From Gordonia mangrovi (lineage in GTDB: Bacteria; Actinomycetota; Actinomycetes; Mycobacteriales; Mycobacteriaceae): 64,000 bases of DNA. Positions within the stretch are counted from its first letter, which is position 1, and each line of letters starts with the position of its first letter. The notes beneath the pieces were generated by a model. The model saw only the letters and a program-made list of their open reading frames with translations, searched no databases and was not told the DNA's origin. The stretch spans positions 2,108,001 through 2,172,000 of the forward strand of contig NZ_CP102850.1 of NCBI RefSeq assembly GCF_024734075.1. The letters are read 5' to 3'. Position numbers and translations under genes: made by a program. Positions 26,727-35,294 of the stretch are shown one piece after another.

Positions 26727-27329
26727 ATGTTCATTCAACTGTTTCAAGGAAAAGTGTCCGATCCCGAGGGGCTGCAGCGCTGCCTCGACCGCTGGGACAC
26801 CGAGCTGAAGCCGGGCGCGACCGGCTATCTCGGCACCACCGCCGGAACCGCCGACGACGGGACGTTCGTGGCGTTGGCCCGTTTCGAATCCCAGGAGGCG
26901 GCGAAGCGCAACAGTGAGCGCCCCGAACAGGGGACCTGGTGGGCCGAGACCGAACAGTGCTTCGACGGGCCGGTCACCTTCATGGACTGCACCGACGTCA
27001 CCGAGTGGATGCACGGCGGCTCCGACGACGCCGGTTTCGTCCAGATCATGGAGGGCCACTCCAGCGATGTCGGCCGCATGCGGGAACTGCTCGGCGAGGT
27101 GGGCGACCGGGTGCACGAGGGGCGTCCGGACATCATCGGCGGCCTGCTGTGCGGTGACGGCAGCGACTCGTATGTGGAGGCGATCTACTTCACCTCCGAG
27201 GCTGAGGCCCGCGAGGGCGAGAAGATGGAGATCCCCGACGATCTGCGGCCGCTGTTCGAAGAAGAGATGCGGCTGATGGGCGACGTCTCCTACTACGACC
27301 TGCACACACCGATGCTGGCGTCCCGCTGA
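26727..27329 (+). CDS. Tandem ABM-like (dimeric alpha/beta barrel) protein
   Basis: A 200-residue cytoplasmic acidic protein made of two similar halves (MFIQLFQGKVSDPEGLQRCL and FVQIMEGHSSDVGRMRELL), each like an antibiotic-biosynthesis-monooxygenase (ABM) ferredoxin fold. Two fused halves would form one barrel. It may be a small oxygenase or stress protein; the substrate is unknown. Start at 26727 chosen for GGAG six bases upstream. Confidence 0.65.
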   Translation: MFIQLFQGKVSDPEGLQRCLDRWDTELKPGATGYLGTTAGTADDGTFVALARFESQEAAKRNSERPEQGTWWAETEQCFDGPVTFMDCTDVTEWMHGGSDDAGFVQIMEGHSSDVGRMRELLGEVGDRVHEGRPDIIGGLLCGDGSDSYVEAIYFTSEAEAREGEKMEIPDDLRPLFEEEMRLMGDVSYYDLHTPMLASR

Positions 27330-27350
27330 GCGGTCGTCCGATCCGACTGT

Positions 27351-27385
27351 GAGGCGAACGTGCCGGAAACCGGCACGTTCACCTC
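27351..27385. terminator. Palindromic hairpin family B, copy 3
   Basis: GAGGCGAACGTGCCGG (27351-27366), AAA loop, CCGGCACGTTCACCTC (27370-27385), 15 of 16 paired, 22 bases past the ABM-like gene. Confidence 0.75.
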
Positions 27386-27449
27386 AGTCGGTCTGCGGCC
27401 GACGGGAACGTTGCGCAGCGTATGTACTATCGTGAACCCGCGATCAAGT

Positions 27450-27833
27450 ATGACACTGGGGAGGGTGGTCGCCACATTGGTCCGGATACAACGCATCGAG
27501 ATCCTCGACGACATGGACGGGGAACCCATCGATCCCGACGACTTCAACCGCGTCGAGTTCGAGGTGAAACTGCCCGGCCGTCGGCCGGTCCGCTATTGCC
27601 TGGACCTGCGCTCCGCGAATGTCGCGAGGTTCGAGACGGGCATCGCCGAGTACGTGGGCATGGCCACGCGGGTGCCGGCGGGCGACACCACGGCCGGGAC
27701 GTCCACGCGCACCCAGGCCCGACGACGCAACCAGGCCATCCGCCGCTGGGCGCAGGAGAACGGCTATGAGGTGTCGACGCGGGGACGCCTGTCGGCCGAC
27801 CTCATCGAGGCGTTCGAGGCAGCGGTGTCGTAG
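27450..27833 (+). CDS. Lsr2-family nucleoid-associated protein
   Basis: A 127-residue Lsr2 paralog. The N-terminal part (VVATLVRIQRIEILDDMDGE) is the dimerising strand region; the C-terminal part (AIRRWAQENGYEVSTRGRLS) matches the Lsr2 DNA-binding domain, whose RGR loop enters AT-rich minor grooves. Lsr2 proteins silence horizontally acquired AT-rich DNA. The start is uncertain: ATG 27450, or GTG 27465. Standing alone rather than at the usual housekeeping lsr2 locus, it is probably an accessory copy. Confidence 0.85.
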   Translation: MTLGRVVATLVRIQRIEILDDMDGEPIDPDDFNRVEFEVKLPGRRPVRYCLDLRSANVARFETGIAEYVGMATRVPAGDTTAGTSTRTQARRRNQAIRRWAQENGYEVSTRGRLSADLIEAFEAAVS

Positions 27834-28759
27834 CGCAGCGACCGCGCACCGACCGGTCCCGCACGATTGACCACCCAGGTCGCACCGAGGGCCATCGACA
27901 AGCCCAGAACCGTTGTCCACGCCAGTGGTTCGCTGTACATCGCGGCTCCCCACACCGCGGTCACCGGTGGCATGAGGAACATCAGGGTATTCACCGACGT
28001 CACGCCGACCCGTTGGACGAGCACCCAGTACAGGCCGAACCCGCCGAGGGTCGAGAACACGACCAGCCACCCGATGGCGAGCCAGAAGTCCCACTGCATC
28101 GGCGGTACCACGGCACCGGTCGCGATCGCCGCCACCGTGAACAACACCGCCGTGGTCACGCAATGCACGGTGAACGCCTCCCACACCGGCATCGGCGAGT
28201 CGATGCGCCGCTCGATGAATGTCGCCGCGACCAGACATCCCATGCCGATGAGCGGCACCAGATACGCCCACCACGGCGCGTCGGTTGCCGCACTCGTCGC
28301 GTCGGTCCACGTCACGATCACCACGCCCGCGGCTCCGACGAGCAGGCCCCACCACTGCCGGCCGGTCGCGGCGGCGCCGAGGACCGGCCCGGCCAGTGCG
28401 GCGATGACGAGTGGCTGCACGCCGTCGATCAGCGCGGTGGTGCCGGTGCTGACGCCGAGCCCGATGGCCCAGAACACCGTGGCGGCGTACCCGAACAGTG
28501 AGAGCCCACCGATGACGGCCTGATGGACGTAGGCCCGCGCCGGTCGACGACGTGGCGCCGCTCGCCGGCGCAGCAGCACGCCGACCAGCAGCAGGAGCGC
28601 ACTGACCGCAAGGAACCGCCACATCAAGACCGTGGTGATGTGCGCATCGGCGGCACCGAGCTTGGCGCCGATGAATCCCGACGACCAACAGAGCACGAAC
28701 AAGGCCGAGAGTGCGGGCGTCACCCAGGACGAAACTTTACCGATCGGTGAAGTCAGCAT
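27764..28759 (-). CDS. EamA-family (DMT superfamily) transporter
   Basis: A 331-residue permease with ten predicted membrane helices in two EamA halves (LFVLCWSSGFIGAKLGAADA and a second repeat ending GLSMALGATWVVNRAG). Such proteins export amino acids or metabolites. The N-terminal codons overlap a 20-bp palindromic operator, so translation may start slightly later than ATG 28759. It overlaps the 3' end of the Lsr2 gene by 70 bases, convergently. Probable target of the divergent TetR gene. Confidence 0.82.
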   Translation of the reverse strand: MLTSPIGKVSSWVTPALSALFVLCWSSGFIGAKLGAADAHITTVLMWRFLAVSALLLLVGVLLRRRAAPRRRPARAYVHQAVIGGLSLFGYAATVFWAIGLGVSTGTTALIDGVQPLVIAALAGPVLGAAATGRQWWGLLVGAAGVVIVTWTDATSAATDAPWWAYLVPLIGMGCLVAATFIERRIDSPMPVWEAFTVHCVTTAVLFTVAAIATGAVVPPMQWDFWLAIGWLVVFSTLGGFGLYWVLVQRVGVTSVNTLMFLMPPVTAVWGAAMYSEPLAWTTVLGLSMALGATWVVNRAGPVGARSLRYDTAASNASMRSADRRPRVDTS

Positions 28760-28786
28760 GTTCGTGACTTTACCGATCGGTGTAGT
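28734..28786. promoter_or_regulatory. Duplicate TetR-type operators
   Basis: ACTTTACCGATCGGTGAAGT (28734-28753) and ACTTTACCGATCGGTGTAGT (28767-28786) are two near-perfect 20-bp palindromes, 33 bp apart (three helical turns), between the EamA and TetR genes. The first lies within the assumed EamA start codons. Confidence 0.75.
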
Positions 28787-28795
28787 GTTTGTCAG

Positions 28796-29368
28796 GTGAG
28801 TACCGAGGTCGACTGGACACCGAAAGCCCGCGAGATTCTCGCCGCCGCCTCCGAATTGTTCTATGAACAGGGCATTCACGCCGTCGGCGTCGAGGCGATC
28901 GCGGCGCATGCCGGGGTCACCAAGCGGACGCTGTACGACCGGTTCGGGTCCAAGGAGCAACTCGTGGTCGAGTATTTGCGGGCGCGTGATCTGGCGTGGC
29001 GCGACCTGGTCACCGAACGTCTCGCGCAGGCCGATGGCGACCCGCGGGCACGTCTGCACGCGATCTATGGCGCCGCGCGCGACTGGGCCACCGATCACAG
29101 CCCGAAGGGATGCAGCATGATCAACGCGCACGCCGAGATCAGCGTCCCCAGCCATCCCGCGTACCCGGTCATCGTCGGTCAAAAGCAGTGGATGCGGGAA
29201 CTGTTCACGCAGCTGGCCACCGATGCCACGAGCCCGTCACCGGCTGCCCTCGGCGAACGCCTCCTGCTGATCCATGAGGGTGCCGTGGTCACCAACGGGA
29301 TGGGGGTCGTCGCCGACGCATTCGATGTCGCGGAAGAAGTCTCGGCGGCCGTGATGTCGACCGGCTGA
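28796..29368 (+). CDS. TetR-family regulator
   Basis: A 190-residue repressor: HTH at about 28-50 (VEAIAAHAGVTKRTLYDRFGSKE) and an all-helical ligand domain with PKGCSMINAHAEI, as in TetR proteins of the transporter-regulating type. GTG start preceded by TCAG, close to the second operator, which should allow autoregulation. Divergent from the EamA transporter. Confidence 0.88.
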   Translation: MSTEVDWTPKAREILAAASELFYEQGIHAVGVEAIAAHAGVTKRTLYDRFGSKEQLVVEYLRARDLAWRDLVTERLAQADGDPRARLHAIYGAARDWATDHSPKGCSMINAHAEISVPSHPAYPVIVGQKQWMRELFTQLATDATSPSPAALGERLLLIHEGAVVTNGMGVVADAFDVAEEVSAAVMSTG

Positions 29369-29386
29369 CGCACACGGTGGGTGATA

Positions 29387-31132
29387 ATGCCTGCCATGGC
29401 GCCCACCGCTTCGCCCTCGCGGCTCGACCGCTACCTACCCGGTCTGGCCACGCTCAAGTCGTACGATCGTGCCTGGCTGCGTGGCGATCTCGTCGCGGGC
29501 GTGGTGCTCACCGCCCTGCTGATCCCGGCCGGCATGGGCTATGCCGAAGTGGCGGGCCTGCCGCCGGTGACCGGCCTGTACGCCACGGTCATCCCGCTGC
29601 TCGCCTACGCGATCGTCGGGCCGTCGCGCATTCTGGTGCTGGGCCCGGATTCCTCGCTCGCCCCGATCATCGCCGCCGCCATCATCCCGCTGGCCGCCTT
29701 CGACGAGGAACGCGTGGCACTCGCGGGACTGCTCGCCATCGAGGTCGGTATCGTGCTCGTCATCGGCGGCCTGCTGCGCCTGGGGTTCGTCACCGACCTG
29801 CTGTCCAAACCGATCCGCATCGGCTACCTCAACGGCATCGCGCTCGTGGTGTTGCTGAGTCAGCTACCGAAACTGCTCGGCTTCTCCATCGAGGGCAACT
29901 CCGCGCTCGATGAGGCCATCGACTTCGTCACCGGCATCGTCGACGGCGAGATCGACGGGCTGTCGGCCGCTATCGGCGTGGCGTGCCTGGCCGTGATCCT
30001 GCTGCTCAGGCTGTGGCGCAAAGCGTTCCCCGGTGTGTTGATCGCCGTGGTCGGTGCGATCGTGGTGGTCGCGGTGTTCGGCTGGTCCGACGACATTCCG
30101 GTGGTGGGACCGATGCCACGCGGTCTGCCCACCCCCGCGCTCGGTGGGGTGACCGTCGACGACGCTGTCAACCTGATCGGGCCGGCCATCGGTATCGCGC
30201 TGATCGCGTTCGCCGACACCAGCGTGCTGTCGCGCACCTTCGCCGCCCGTGCCGGCACCACAGTCGATGGCAGCCAGGAGATGGCCGCGGTCGGCACCGC
30301 CAACATCGCCACCGGTTTCCTCAGCGGTTTCGCGATCTCGGCGTCGTCGTCGCGCACGCCGGTGGCCGAATCGGCCGGTGCCCGAACCCAGCTGGCCCCG
30401 CTGGTGGGGGCGCTGATGATCGTGGTGTTCATCTTCGTCGCACCCAACATCACCGAGTATCTGCCGTCGTCGGCGTTGGCGGCGGTGGTGATCGCGGCGG
30501 TGTTGACGCTGGTCGATGTCCGCGGTGTGGTCAGGTTGTTCCGGGTTCGCTGGATCGAGGGTGCACTGTCGGTCGCGGCGTTCCTCGGGGTCGCGCTGTT
30601 CGGGGTGCTGCAGGGGATCGTCGTCGCGATCACGTTGTCGTTCCTGGCGTTCATCAACCAGGCGTGGCGGCCGTATCGCGCCGAGCTCGGCCGGGTGCCC
30701 GGTGTCCGCGGTTACCACGATGTGAGCCGCCATCCCAGCGCCGAACGCATCGAGGGTGTGCTGATCCTGCGGTTCGACGCGCCGCTGTTCTTCGCCAACG
30801 GCGGCATCTTCGATCAGTACGTGCGATCCGAGGTACGCCGCGCGCGCCACGATGGCCGCGAGTTGCACACCGTCATCCTCGCCGCCGAACCGATCACGGA
30901 GATCGACGCGACCGCGGTCGACGAGATCGTCGAGCTCGACGACTACCTGCGCGCGCACGACATCACGCTGATCTTCGCCGAGATGAAAGACCCCGTGCGC
31001 GACCAACTCGCCCGCTACGACCTGACACTGCACGGCGAGCCGCGGTTCGACGAGAGCCGCTTCGCACCCACGACCGGGGCGAAGGTGGACGAGATCACCG
31101 GGCAGTGGCGCGGGGATCTGGGTCCGGCGTAG
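29387..31132 (+). CDS. SulP/SLC26-family anion transporter with STAS domain
   Basis: A 581-residue transporter. The membrane part (about 20-430) has the SulP signature region GLYATVIPLLAYAIVGPSR and GTANIATGFLSGFAISASSS; the C-terminal STAS domain (about 440-560) includes RIEGVLILRFDAPLFFANG. SulP proteins move sulfate, bicarbonate or dicarboxylates. Starts at 29381 (GTG), 29387 or 29396 are possible. Confidence 0.9.
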   Translation: MPAMAPTASPSRLDRYLPGLATLKSYDRAWLRGDLVAGVVLTALLIPAGMGYAEVAGLPPVTGLYATVIPLLAYAIVGPSRILVLGPDSSLAPIIAAAIIPLAAFDEERVALAGLLAIEVGIVLVIGGLLRLGFVTDLLSKPIRIGYLNGIALVVLLSQLPKLLGFSIEGNSALDEAIDFVTGIVDGEIDGLSAAIGVACLAVILLLRLWRKAFPGVLIAVVGAIVVVAVFGWSDDIPVVGPMPRGLPTPALGGVTVDDAVNLIGPAIGIALIAFADTSVLSRTFAARAGTTVDGSQEMAAVGTANIATGFLSGFAISASSSRTPVAESAGARTQLAPLVGALMIVVFIFVAPNITEYLPSSALAAVVIAAVLTLVDVRGVVRLFRVRWIEGALSVAAFLGVALFGVLQGIVVAITLSFLAFINQAWRPYRAELGRVPGVRGYHDVSRHPSAERIEGVLILRFDAPLFFANGGIFDQYVRSEVRRARHDGRELHTVILAAEPITEIDATAVDEIVELDDYLRAHDITLIFAEMKDPVRDQLARYDLTLHGEPRFDESRFAPTTGAKVDEITGQWRGDLGPA

Positions 31133-31219
31133 TCGAATCGGGGGTCGTCGTTCGGGTAGACGACCTGTCGGCGGGCCTCCCCCGCCGCGAGCTCTCGGTG
31201 CCTTACGGTGCAGCACGAC

Positions 31220-31666
31220 ATGACCGCCGAACCAGATGCCCCGTCGTCGTGGCTCACCATTGGTGTCGGACGACGCCCGCTCCCGGCCCGTGCCTGGGCG
31301 CGTCGACCGCATGTGGCACCACCTCCGCCGACCCGCCCACCGGGTCGGGCACCCCGACAGCTTCATCAGGGCGTTGCCGTGACGTGCCGGATGCCGTCGG
31401 CCCACCTGCCGGCGCCGGCCGGCGGTGCGCAAGTGGAGGTCGACGGGCACGAACTGCTGCGGGGCCGGTGGGGGCGCATCGAGGTGCCGTTGCCGGCCGG
31501 ACAACATCGGGTGGTGCTGTATCTGCCGCGGGGACGTCAGCGATTGCAGTTGGCCGGGTGTGCCATCGATGTGCCCCGGCATCGGTTGGTGGAGCTCGAA
31601 TATGTGTTGTCGGGGAGGTGGTTTGGGGTGGCGAGGTTGAGTGGTCTCGATACGCCCCTCGCCTAG
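31220..31666 (+). CDS. Hypothetical protein with C-terminal beta-rich segment
   Basis: A 148-residue frame with coding-like GC3. The C-terminal half (VEVDGHELLRGRWGR; VPLPAGQHRVVLYLPRG) looks like a small beta-sandwich domain of a type found in actinobacterial hypotheticals; the N-terminal half is Pro/Arg-rich and less convincing, so a frameshift is possible. The last codons (GLDTPLA) are read from a family A repeat, and the TAG stop lies in the CTAG target of the MITE-like element. Confidence 0.45.
   Translation: MTAEPDAPSSWLTIGVGRRPLPARAWARRPHVAPPPPTRPPGRAPRQLHQGVAVTCRMPSAHLPAPAGGAQVEVDGHELLRGRWGRIEVPLPAGQHRVVLYLPRGRQRLQLAGCAIDVPRHRLVELEYVLSGRWFGVARLSGLDTPLA
31643..31666. repeat. Dispersed palindromic repeat, family A, copy 3 (left half, split by MITE)
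   Basis: GGTCTCGATACG then CCCCTCGCCTAG. The sequence resumes after the inserted element as CTAGCGGGTCA, matching the CTAGCGGCTCG of copy 4, so the repeat was interrupted at CTAG. Confidence 0.7.
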
Positions 31667-31827
31667 TGTCCCGCGTCGGAAATTGTTTCATGAGTTCGGC
31701 GGTCCAGGTGGATGCATCGCGAGGCGGCGGAGGAAGCAGGTACTGGATGTACCTGCGACGACGCCAACGAAGCGAGGCGCCGCCTGGGCGTCGAAATCAT
31801 CAACGAATTTCCGACGCGGGACACTAG
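31663..31827. mobile_element. MITE-like element, 157 bp, with CTAG target duplication
   Basis: Perfect terminal inverted repeats TGTCCCGCGTCGGAAATT (31667-31684) and its complement (31806-31823) are each flanked outside by CTAG. The interior of about 120 bp has no open frame or ribosome-binding site. A 4-bp CTAG (YTAR) duplication fits IS5-type transposition. Comparison with the unoccupied family A repeat at 36509-36553 shows the original CTAG site. Confidence 0.75.
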
Positions 31828-31831
31828 CGGG

Positions 31832-34800
31832 TCAGTCGCCGCCGACGAGGGAGCGGACGTCGTCGGGGCTGATGACCGTGCCGAACAGGTCGCCCTCGTC
31901 GACGACGGCGTCGAACAGGGCGCGCTTGCGGTCCTGCAGCTCGACCACCTTCTCCTCGATGGTGCCCTTCGACACCAGGCGGTAGACGGTGACCGGGCGG
32001 GTCTGGCCGATGCGGTGGGCGCGGTCGACGGCCTGGGCCTCGGCGGCGGGATTCCACCACGGATCGCAGACGAAGCAGTAGTCGGCCTCGGTGAGGTTGA
32101 GGCCGAACCCGCCGGCTTTCAGGCTGATCAGAAACACCTTGGCGGTGCCGTCGGTGAAGGCGTCGATCTGGGTGGTGCGCTGACTCGCCGACATCGAGCC
32201 GTCGAGATAGCTGTAGGCGATGCCCAGGTCGTCAAGCCGCTCGCGGACCAGCCCGAGGAACCCGGTGAACTGGCTGAACACCAGTGCCGCATGGCCTTCG
32301 GCGATCAGCTCGGGCAGCTGTTCGGCCAGATAGTCGATCTTGGCCGACGCCACGTCGTGGTGTTTGTCCTCCACCAGGCCGGCGTGCAGACTGAGCTGGC
32401 GCAGCATGGTCAGCGACCGGAAGATGGCGAACCGGTTCTCCTCCCAATCCCCCAGCAGACCCAGCACACGTTGCCGCTCCCGATTGAGCCGGGTCTGGTA
32501 GATCTTGTCGTGTTTGGTCGCCAGCTCGACGGCGAGCACCTGCTCCTGCTTGGCGGGCAGGTCGGCGACCACCTGATCCTTGGTGCGCCGCAACATGACC
32601 GGCCGGATCCGACGGCGCAGCTGCTCGAGGCGGCCGGGATTCTGTCCGGATTCGATGGGTTTGCGGAAGTAGTCGCCGAACACCTTCGGTGACGGGAACA
32701 GCCCGGGTGCGGTCAGCGACAACAGCGACCACAGTTCCATCAGGTTGTTCTCCATCGGGGTGCCGGTGATGGCGAGCTTCATTTCGGCGCCGAGGCGTCG
32801 GGCGCACTGATGGGTTTTGCTGTTGTGGTTCTTCACGAACTGGGCCTCGTCGAAGATGACACCGGTCCATTGGAACTGGCTGATCTGCTGGAACTGCAAG
32901 CGCAGCAGGGTGTATGAGGTGACCACGATGTGCGCGCCGTCGATCTGTTCGGCGAAGCTGACGCCGCTCTTGGCTTCGGTGGCGGTCACCGCGACGGCCC
33001 GTAATCCGGGCACGAACCGCTGCGCCTCACTGACCCAGTTCCCCACCACACTCGTCGGCGCGATCACCAGGAAGCTGCCGGTGGGGACCTCGGCGGAGGC
33101 CTCGGCGATCAACGCGAGCGCCTGCACCGTCTTGCCGAGTCCCATGTCGTCGGCGAGGATGCCGCCGAGCCGGTTGTGCCAGAGGAACCGCAGCCAGTCG
33201 ACGCCGTCGGCCTGGTAGTCGCGGAGGTCGGCAGCGAGCCCGGCGGGTGGTCCGCCCGGCGCCGGGAGGGTGGCGGTGGCCAGCTTGCGAACCCGCTCAT
33301 GCCATTCGGCGAGTTGGTCGTCCACCACCCCGAGACCGAGCAGCTCCTCCCAGAGGGAGGCGTGGTAGGTGTCGCGCCGGACGTGGCCGTTGTCGACCTC
33401 GCCGAGTTCCTGAGCCTCTTGCATGAGTTCGGCGAGGCGCCGCAGGCCCGGGTCGTCGAGGGAGAAATAGGTGCCGTCGGCGAGCAGCAGGTGGGTGGCC
33501 CGGGCGGCGATGGCCCGGATCACCGCGCCCAGCGGGACGTCGTGCCCGTCGACGGTGACGCTGATCGCGAGGTTGAGCCAGTCGTTGCCGGCGGTCGTCT
33601 CCTCCTCGGAGATGGCGATCTCCGGCTCGTTCTCGGCGGGCCGGAAGTCGGCCGGATTGCCGGTGATCTCGACGGCGATGTCGTCGCCGAGTTCGGGGAT
33701 CAGCTCGCCGATCAGGACGGCGGTGTCCAGCATCGAGTAGGTGAAGGTGCGTCGCAGCAGTCGGGTACTGGCCTTCTGGACGGCTGTCTCGGTGTCCTCG
33801 GCCACCACCGCGTCGAGATCGTCGTCGACATGCGCGCCGCCCCGCAGATCCTGGTGGACCAGCCGGGTGGCCTGCGGAAGCCATCGCGAACAGCGCAGGG
33901 CGACCAGTTCGAGCGCATCGCGCGCATCCTTCCACGCCTGCGCTTCGTCGTCGGTGTTGCGCAAGGCGCTCGCCGACGGTGATTCGCGTTCCTCGAAATC
34001 GCGTGGCCGACCATTGATCGTGTAGCGAATGCTCCAGTGCACCGTCGCCGATTCGTCGCCGACCTGCACGGTGAGCAGGGGTATCGGTCCCTCGATGACC
34101 GGGGGCGCGATGGCGTCGTCGACGATGTCGACCGGCACATGCGCCGACAATTCGGGCAGCAGGTCGGCGGAGAACTCGTCGACGTCGCTGTACGGGATGG
34201 TGATGCCACCGGCCGCGACGAGACTGTCGAGTGCGCCGCGGTGGGTGGGACATTCGAACGGTCCCATCAGCAGCACATCGTCGGCGACGGTGAAGGCGCT
34301 GTGCGGCATCGGAGATCCGATCAGTCCCACCGGCGACTGATCCCACGCCTCGTGGTCGACCTGCAGATACGGGGACACCAACGCGCCGTCGTCGACGGCG
34401 GTGATGCGCAACGCGATACGCGCACCCGGGAAGATCTCGACCCGTTCGGCGCCGGTCGACGGGTCGGCGACCAGCGCCACCCCGGCGGTCTGTGCGTCGG
34501 CGAGCATCGTCCAGATGTCGGCGGGGGCCCAGGTCAGCGACAAGGTGTCGACGTTCATCCCGCCCTCGGCGGCGGCGCGGGCGATGGCGACGACGGCCCG
34601 TTGTTGGTCGGGATCGTAGCCGTCCGACGTCCTCGCACTGAACGCGCCGGAGGCAGATGCCGCGACGGTGCTCCACTTGATGCCGGTCTTGACCCATTTG
34701 CCGCTGGTCCCGCGCCGCACCAGCCGCAGGGTGGGCGCCGGGTTGGGCGCATACCGATGCGAGGGCGGTAGTTCCACCAGGATGCCCAGGGGCTCGGGTT

Positions 34801-35221
34801 CGCCGCTTTCCCTCGACGGCGGAACGAGCGCGCCCAGGGTGGATCGCCACTGCGCGGGGAGTTGCGCGACCGGTGCGGGAACCACCGGTGTCGGCGCGGG
34901 CGGATGGGCGGCGTTGTACTCCTCGTCGAACGCCGTCAACAGCAACGCGACCGCGTGCTTGCAGAAGAACCCGACCGGGCAACTGCACTCGGCCGAATCA
35001 AGGGTGCGGGTGTCCTCGTCCGCGGTGAACTCAACGGTGGTGTGATAGCTGTGGCCGCCGGAGCCACGGCACAATCCGGTCAGCAGCAGCTCGTCGTCGG
35101 ACCAGGTCAGCCCTACGATGCGGCCCTGATCGGCATAGTCGGAGCCCCGATCGACGGTGCGCTCGTCGAAGGCGCTGAGGTGATCGGCGCCGTTCATGCC
35201 GATGGGTTCGTAGCCGGACAT
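31832..35221 (-). CDS. SNF2/RapA-type helicase with SWIM zinc finger
   Basis: A 1129-residue Swi2/Snf2 ATPase. Near the N terminus, CSCPVGFFCKHAVALLL is a SWIM finger (CxCxnCxH). Long beta-rich accessory regions follow, then helicase lobe 1 (LADDMGLGKTVQALALI motif I; DEAQFVKN motif II) and lobe 2 ending DPWWNPAAEAQAVDRAHRIG (motif VI). It should translocate on duplex DNA and remodel DNA-bound complexes, such as stalled polymerase. Starts at 35221 or 35197 are both possible. The 3' end lies beside the MITE. Confidence 0.9.
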   Translation of the reverse strand: MSGYEPIGMNGADHLSAFDERTVDRGSDYADQGRIVGLTWSDDELLLTGLCRGSGGHSYHTTVEFTADEDTRTLDSAECSCPVGFFCKHAVALLLTAFDEEYNAAHPPAPTPVVPAPVAQLPAQWRSTLGALVPPSRESGEPEPLGILVELPPSHRYAPNPAPTLRLVRRGTSGKWVKTGIKWSTVAASASGAFSARTSDGYDPDQQRAVVAIARAAAEGGMNVDTLSLTWAPADIWTMLADAQTAGVALVADPSTGAERVEIFPGARIALRITAVDDGALVSPYLQVDHEAWDQSPVGLIGSPMPHSAFTVADDVLLMGPFECPTHRGALDSLVAAGGITIPYSDVDEFSADLLPELSAHVPVDIVDDAIAPPVIEGPIPLLTVQVGDESATVHWSIRYTINGRPRDFEERESPSASALRNTDDEAQAWKDARDALELVALRCSRWLPQATRLVHQDLRGGAHVDDDLDAVVAEDTETAVQKASTRLLRRTFTYSMLDTAVLIGELIPELGDDIAVEITGNPADFRPAENEPEIAISEEETTAGNDWLNLAISVTVDGHDVPLGAVIRAIAARATHLLLADGTYFSLDDPGLRRLAELMQEAQELGEVDNGHVRRDTYHASLWEELLGLGVVDDQLAEWHERVRKLATATLPAPGGPPAGLAADLRDYQADGVDWLRFLWHNRLGGILADDMGLGKTVQALALIAEASAEVPTGSFLVIAPTSVVGNWVSEAQRFVPGLRAVAVTATEAKSGVSFAEQIDGAHIVVTSYTLLRLQFQQISQFQWTGVIFDEAQFVKNHNSKTHQCARRLGAEMKLAITGTPMENNLMELWSLLSLTAPGLFPSPKVFGDYFRKPIESGQNPGRLEQLRRRIRPVMLRRTKDQVVADLPAKQEQVLAVELATKHDKIYQTRLNRERQRVLGLLGDWEENRFAIFRSLTMLRQLSLHAGLVEDKHHDVASAKIDYLAEQLPELIAEGHAALVFSQFTGFLGLVRERLDDLGIAYSYLDGSMSASQRTTQIDAFTDGTAKVFLISLKAGGFGLNLTEADYCFVCDPWWNPAAEAQAVDRAHRIGQTRPVTVYRLVSKGTIEEKVVELQDRKRALFDAVVDEGDLFGTVISPDDVRSLVGGD

Positions 35222-35294
35222 GGCCCCCAGAGTAGGACCCGACGGTGACGAAAATCGTGATGAGCACGCGTTGTGCACAGGATCTGTGGTTACC

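Noticed and set aside
31254..31691. 145-codon leftward frame opposite the small hypothetical at 31220-31666
   Set aside because: Pro/Thr/Arg-rich shadow composition, and its start lies inside the MITE-like element.
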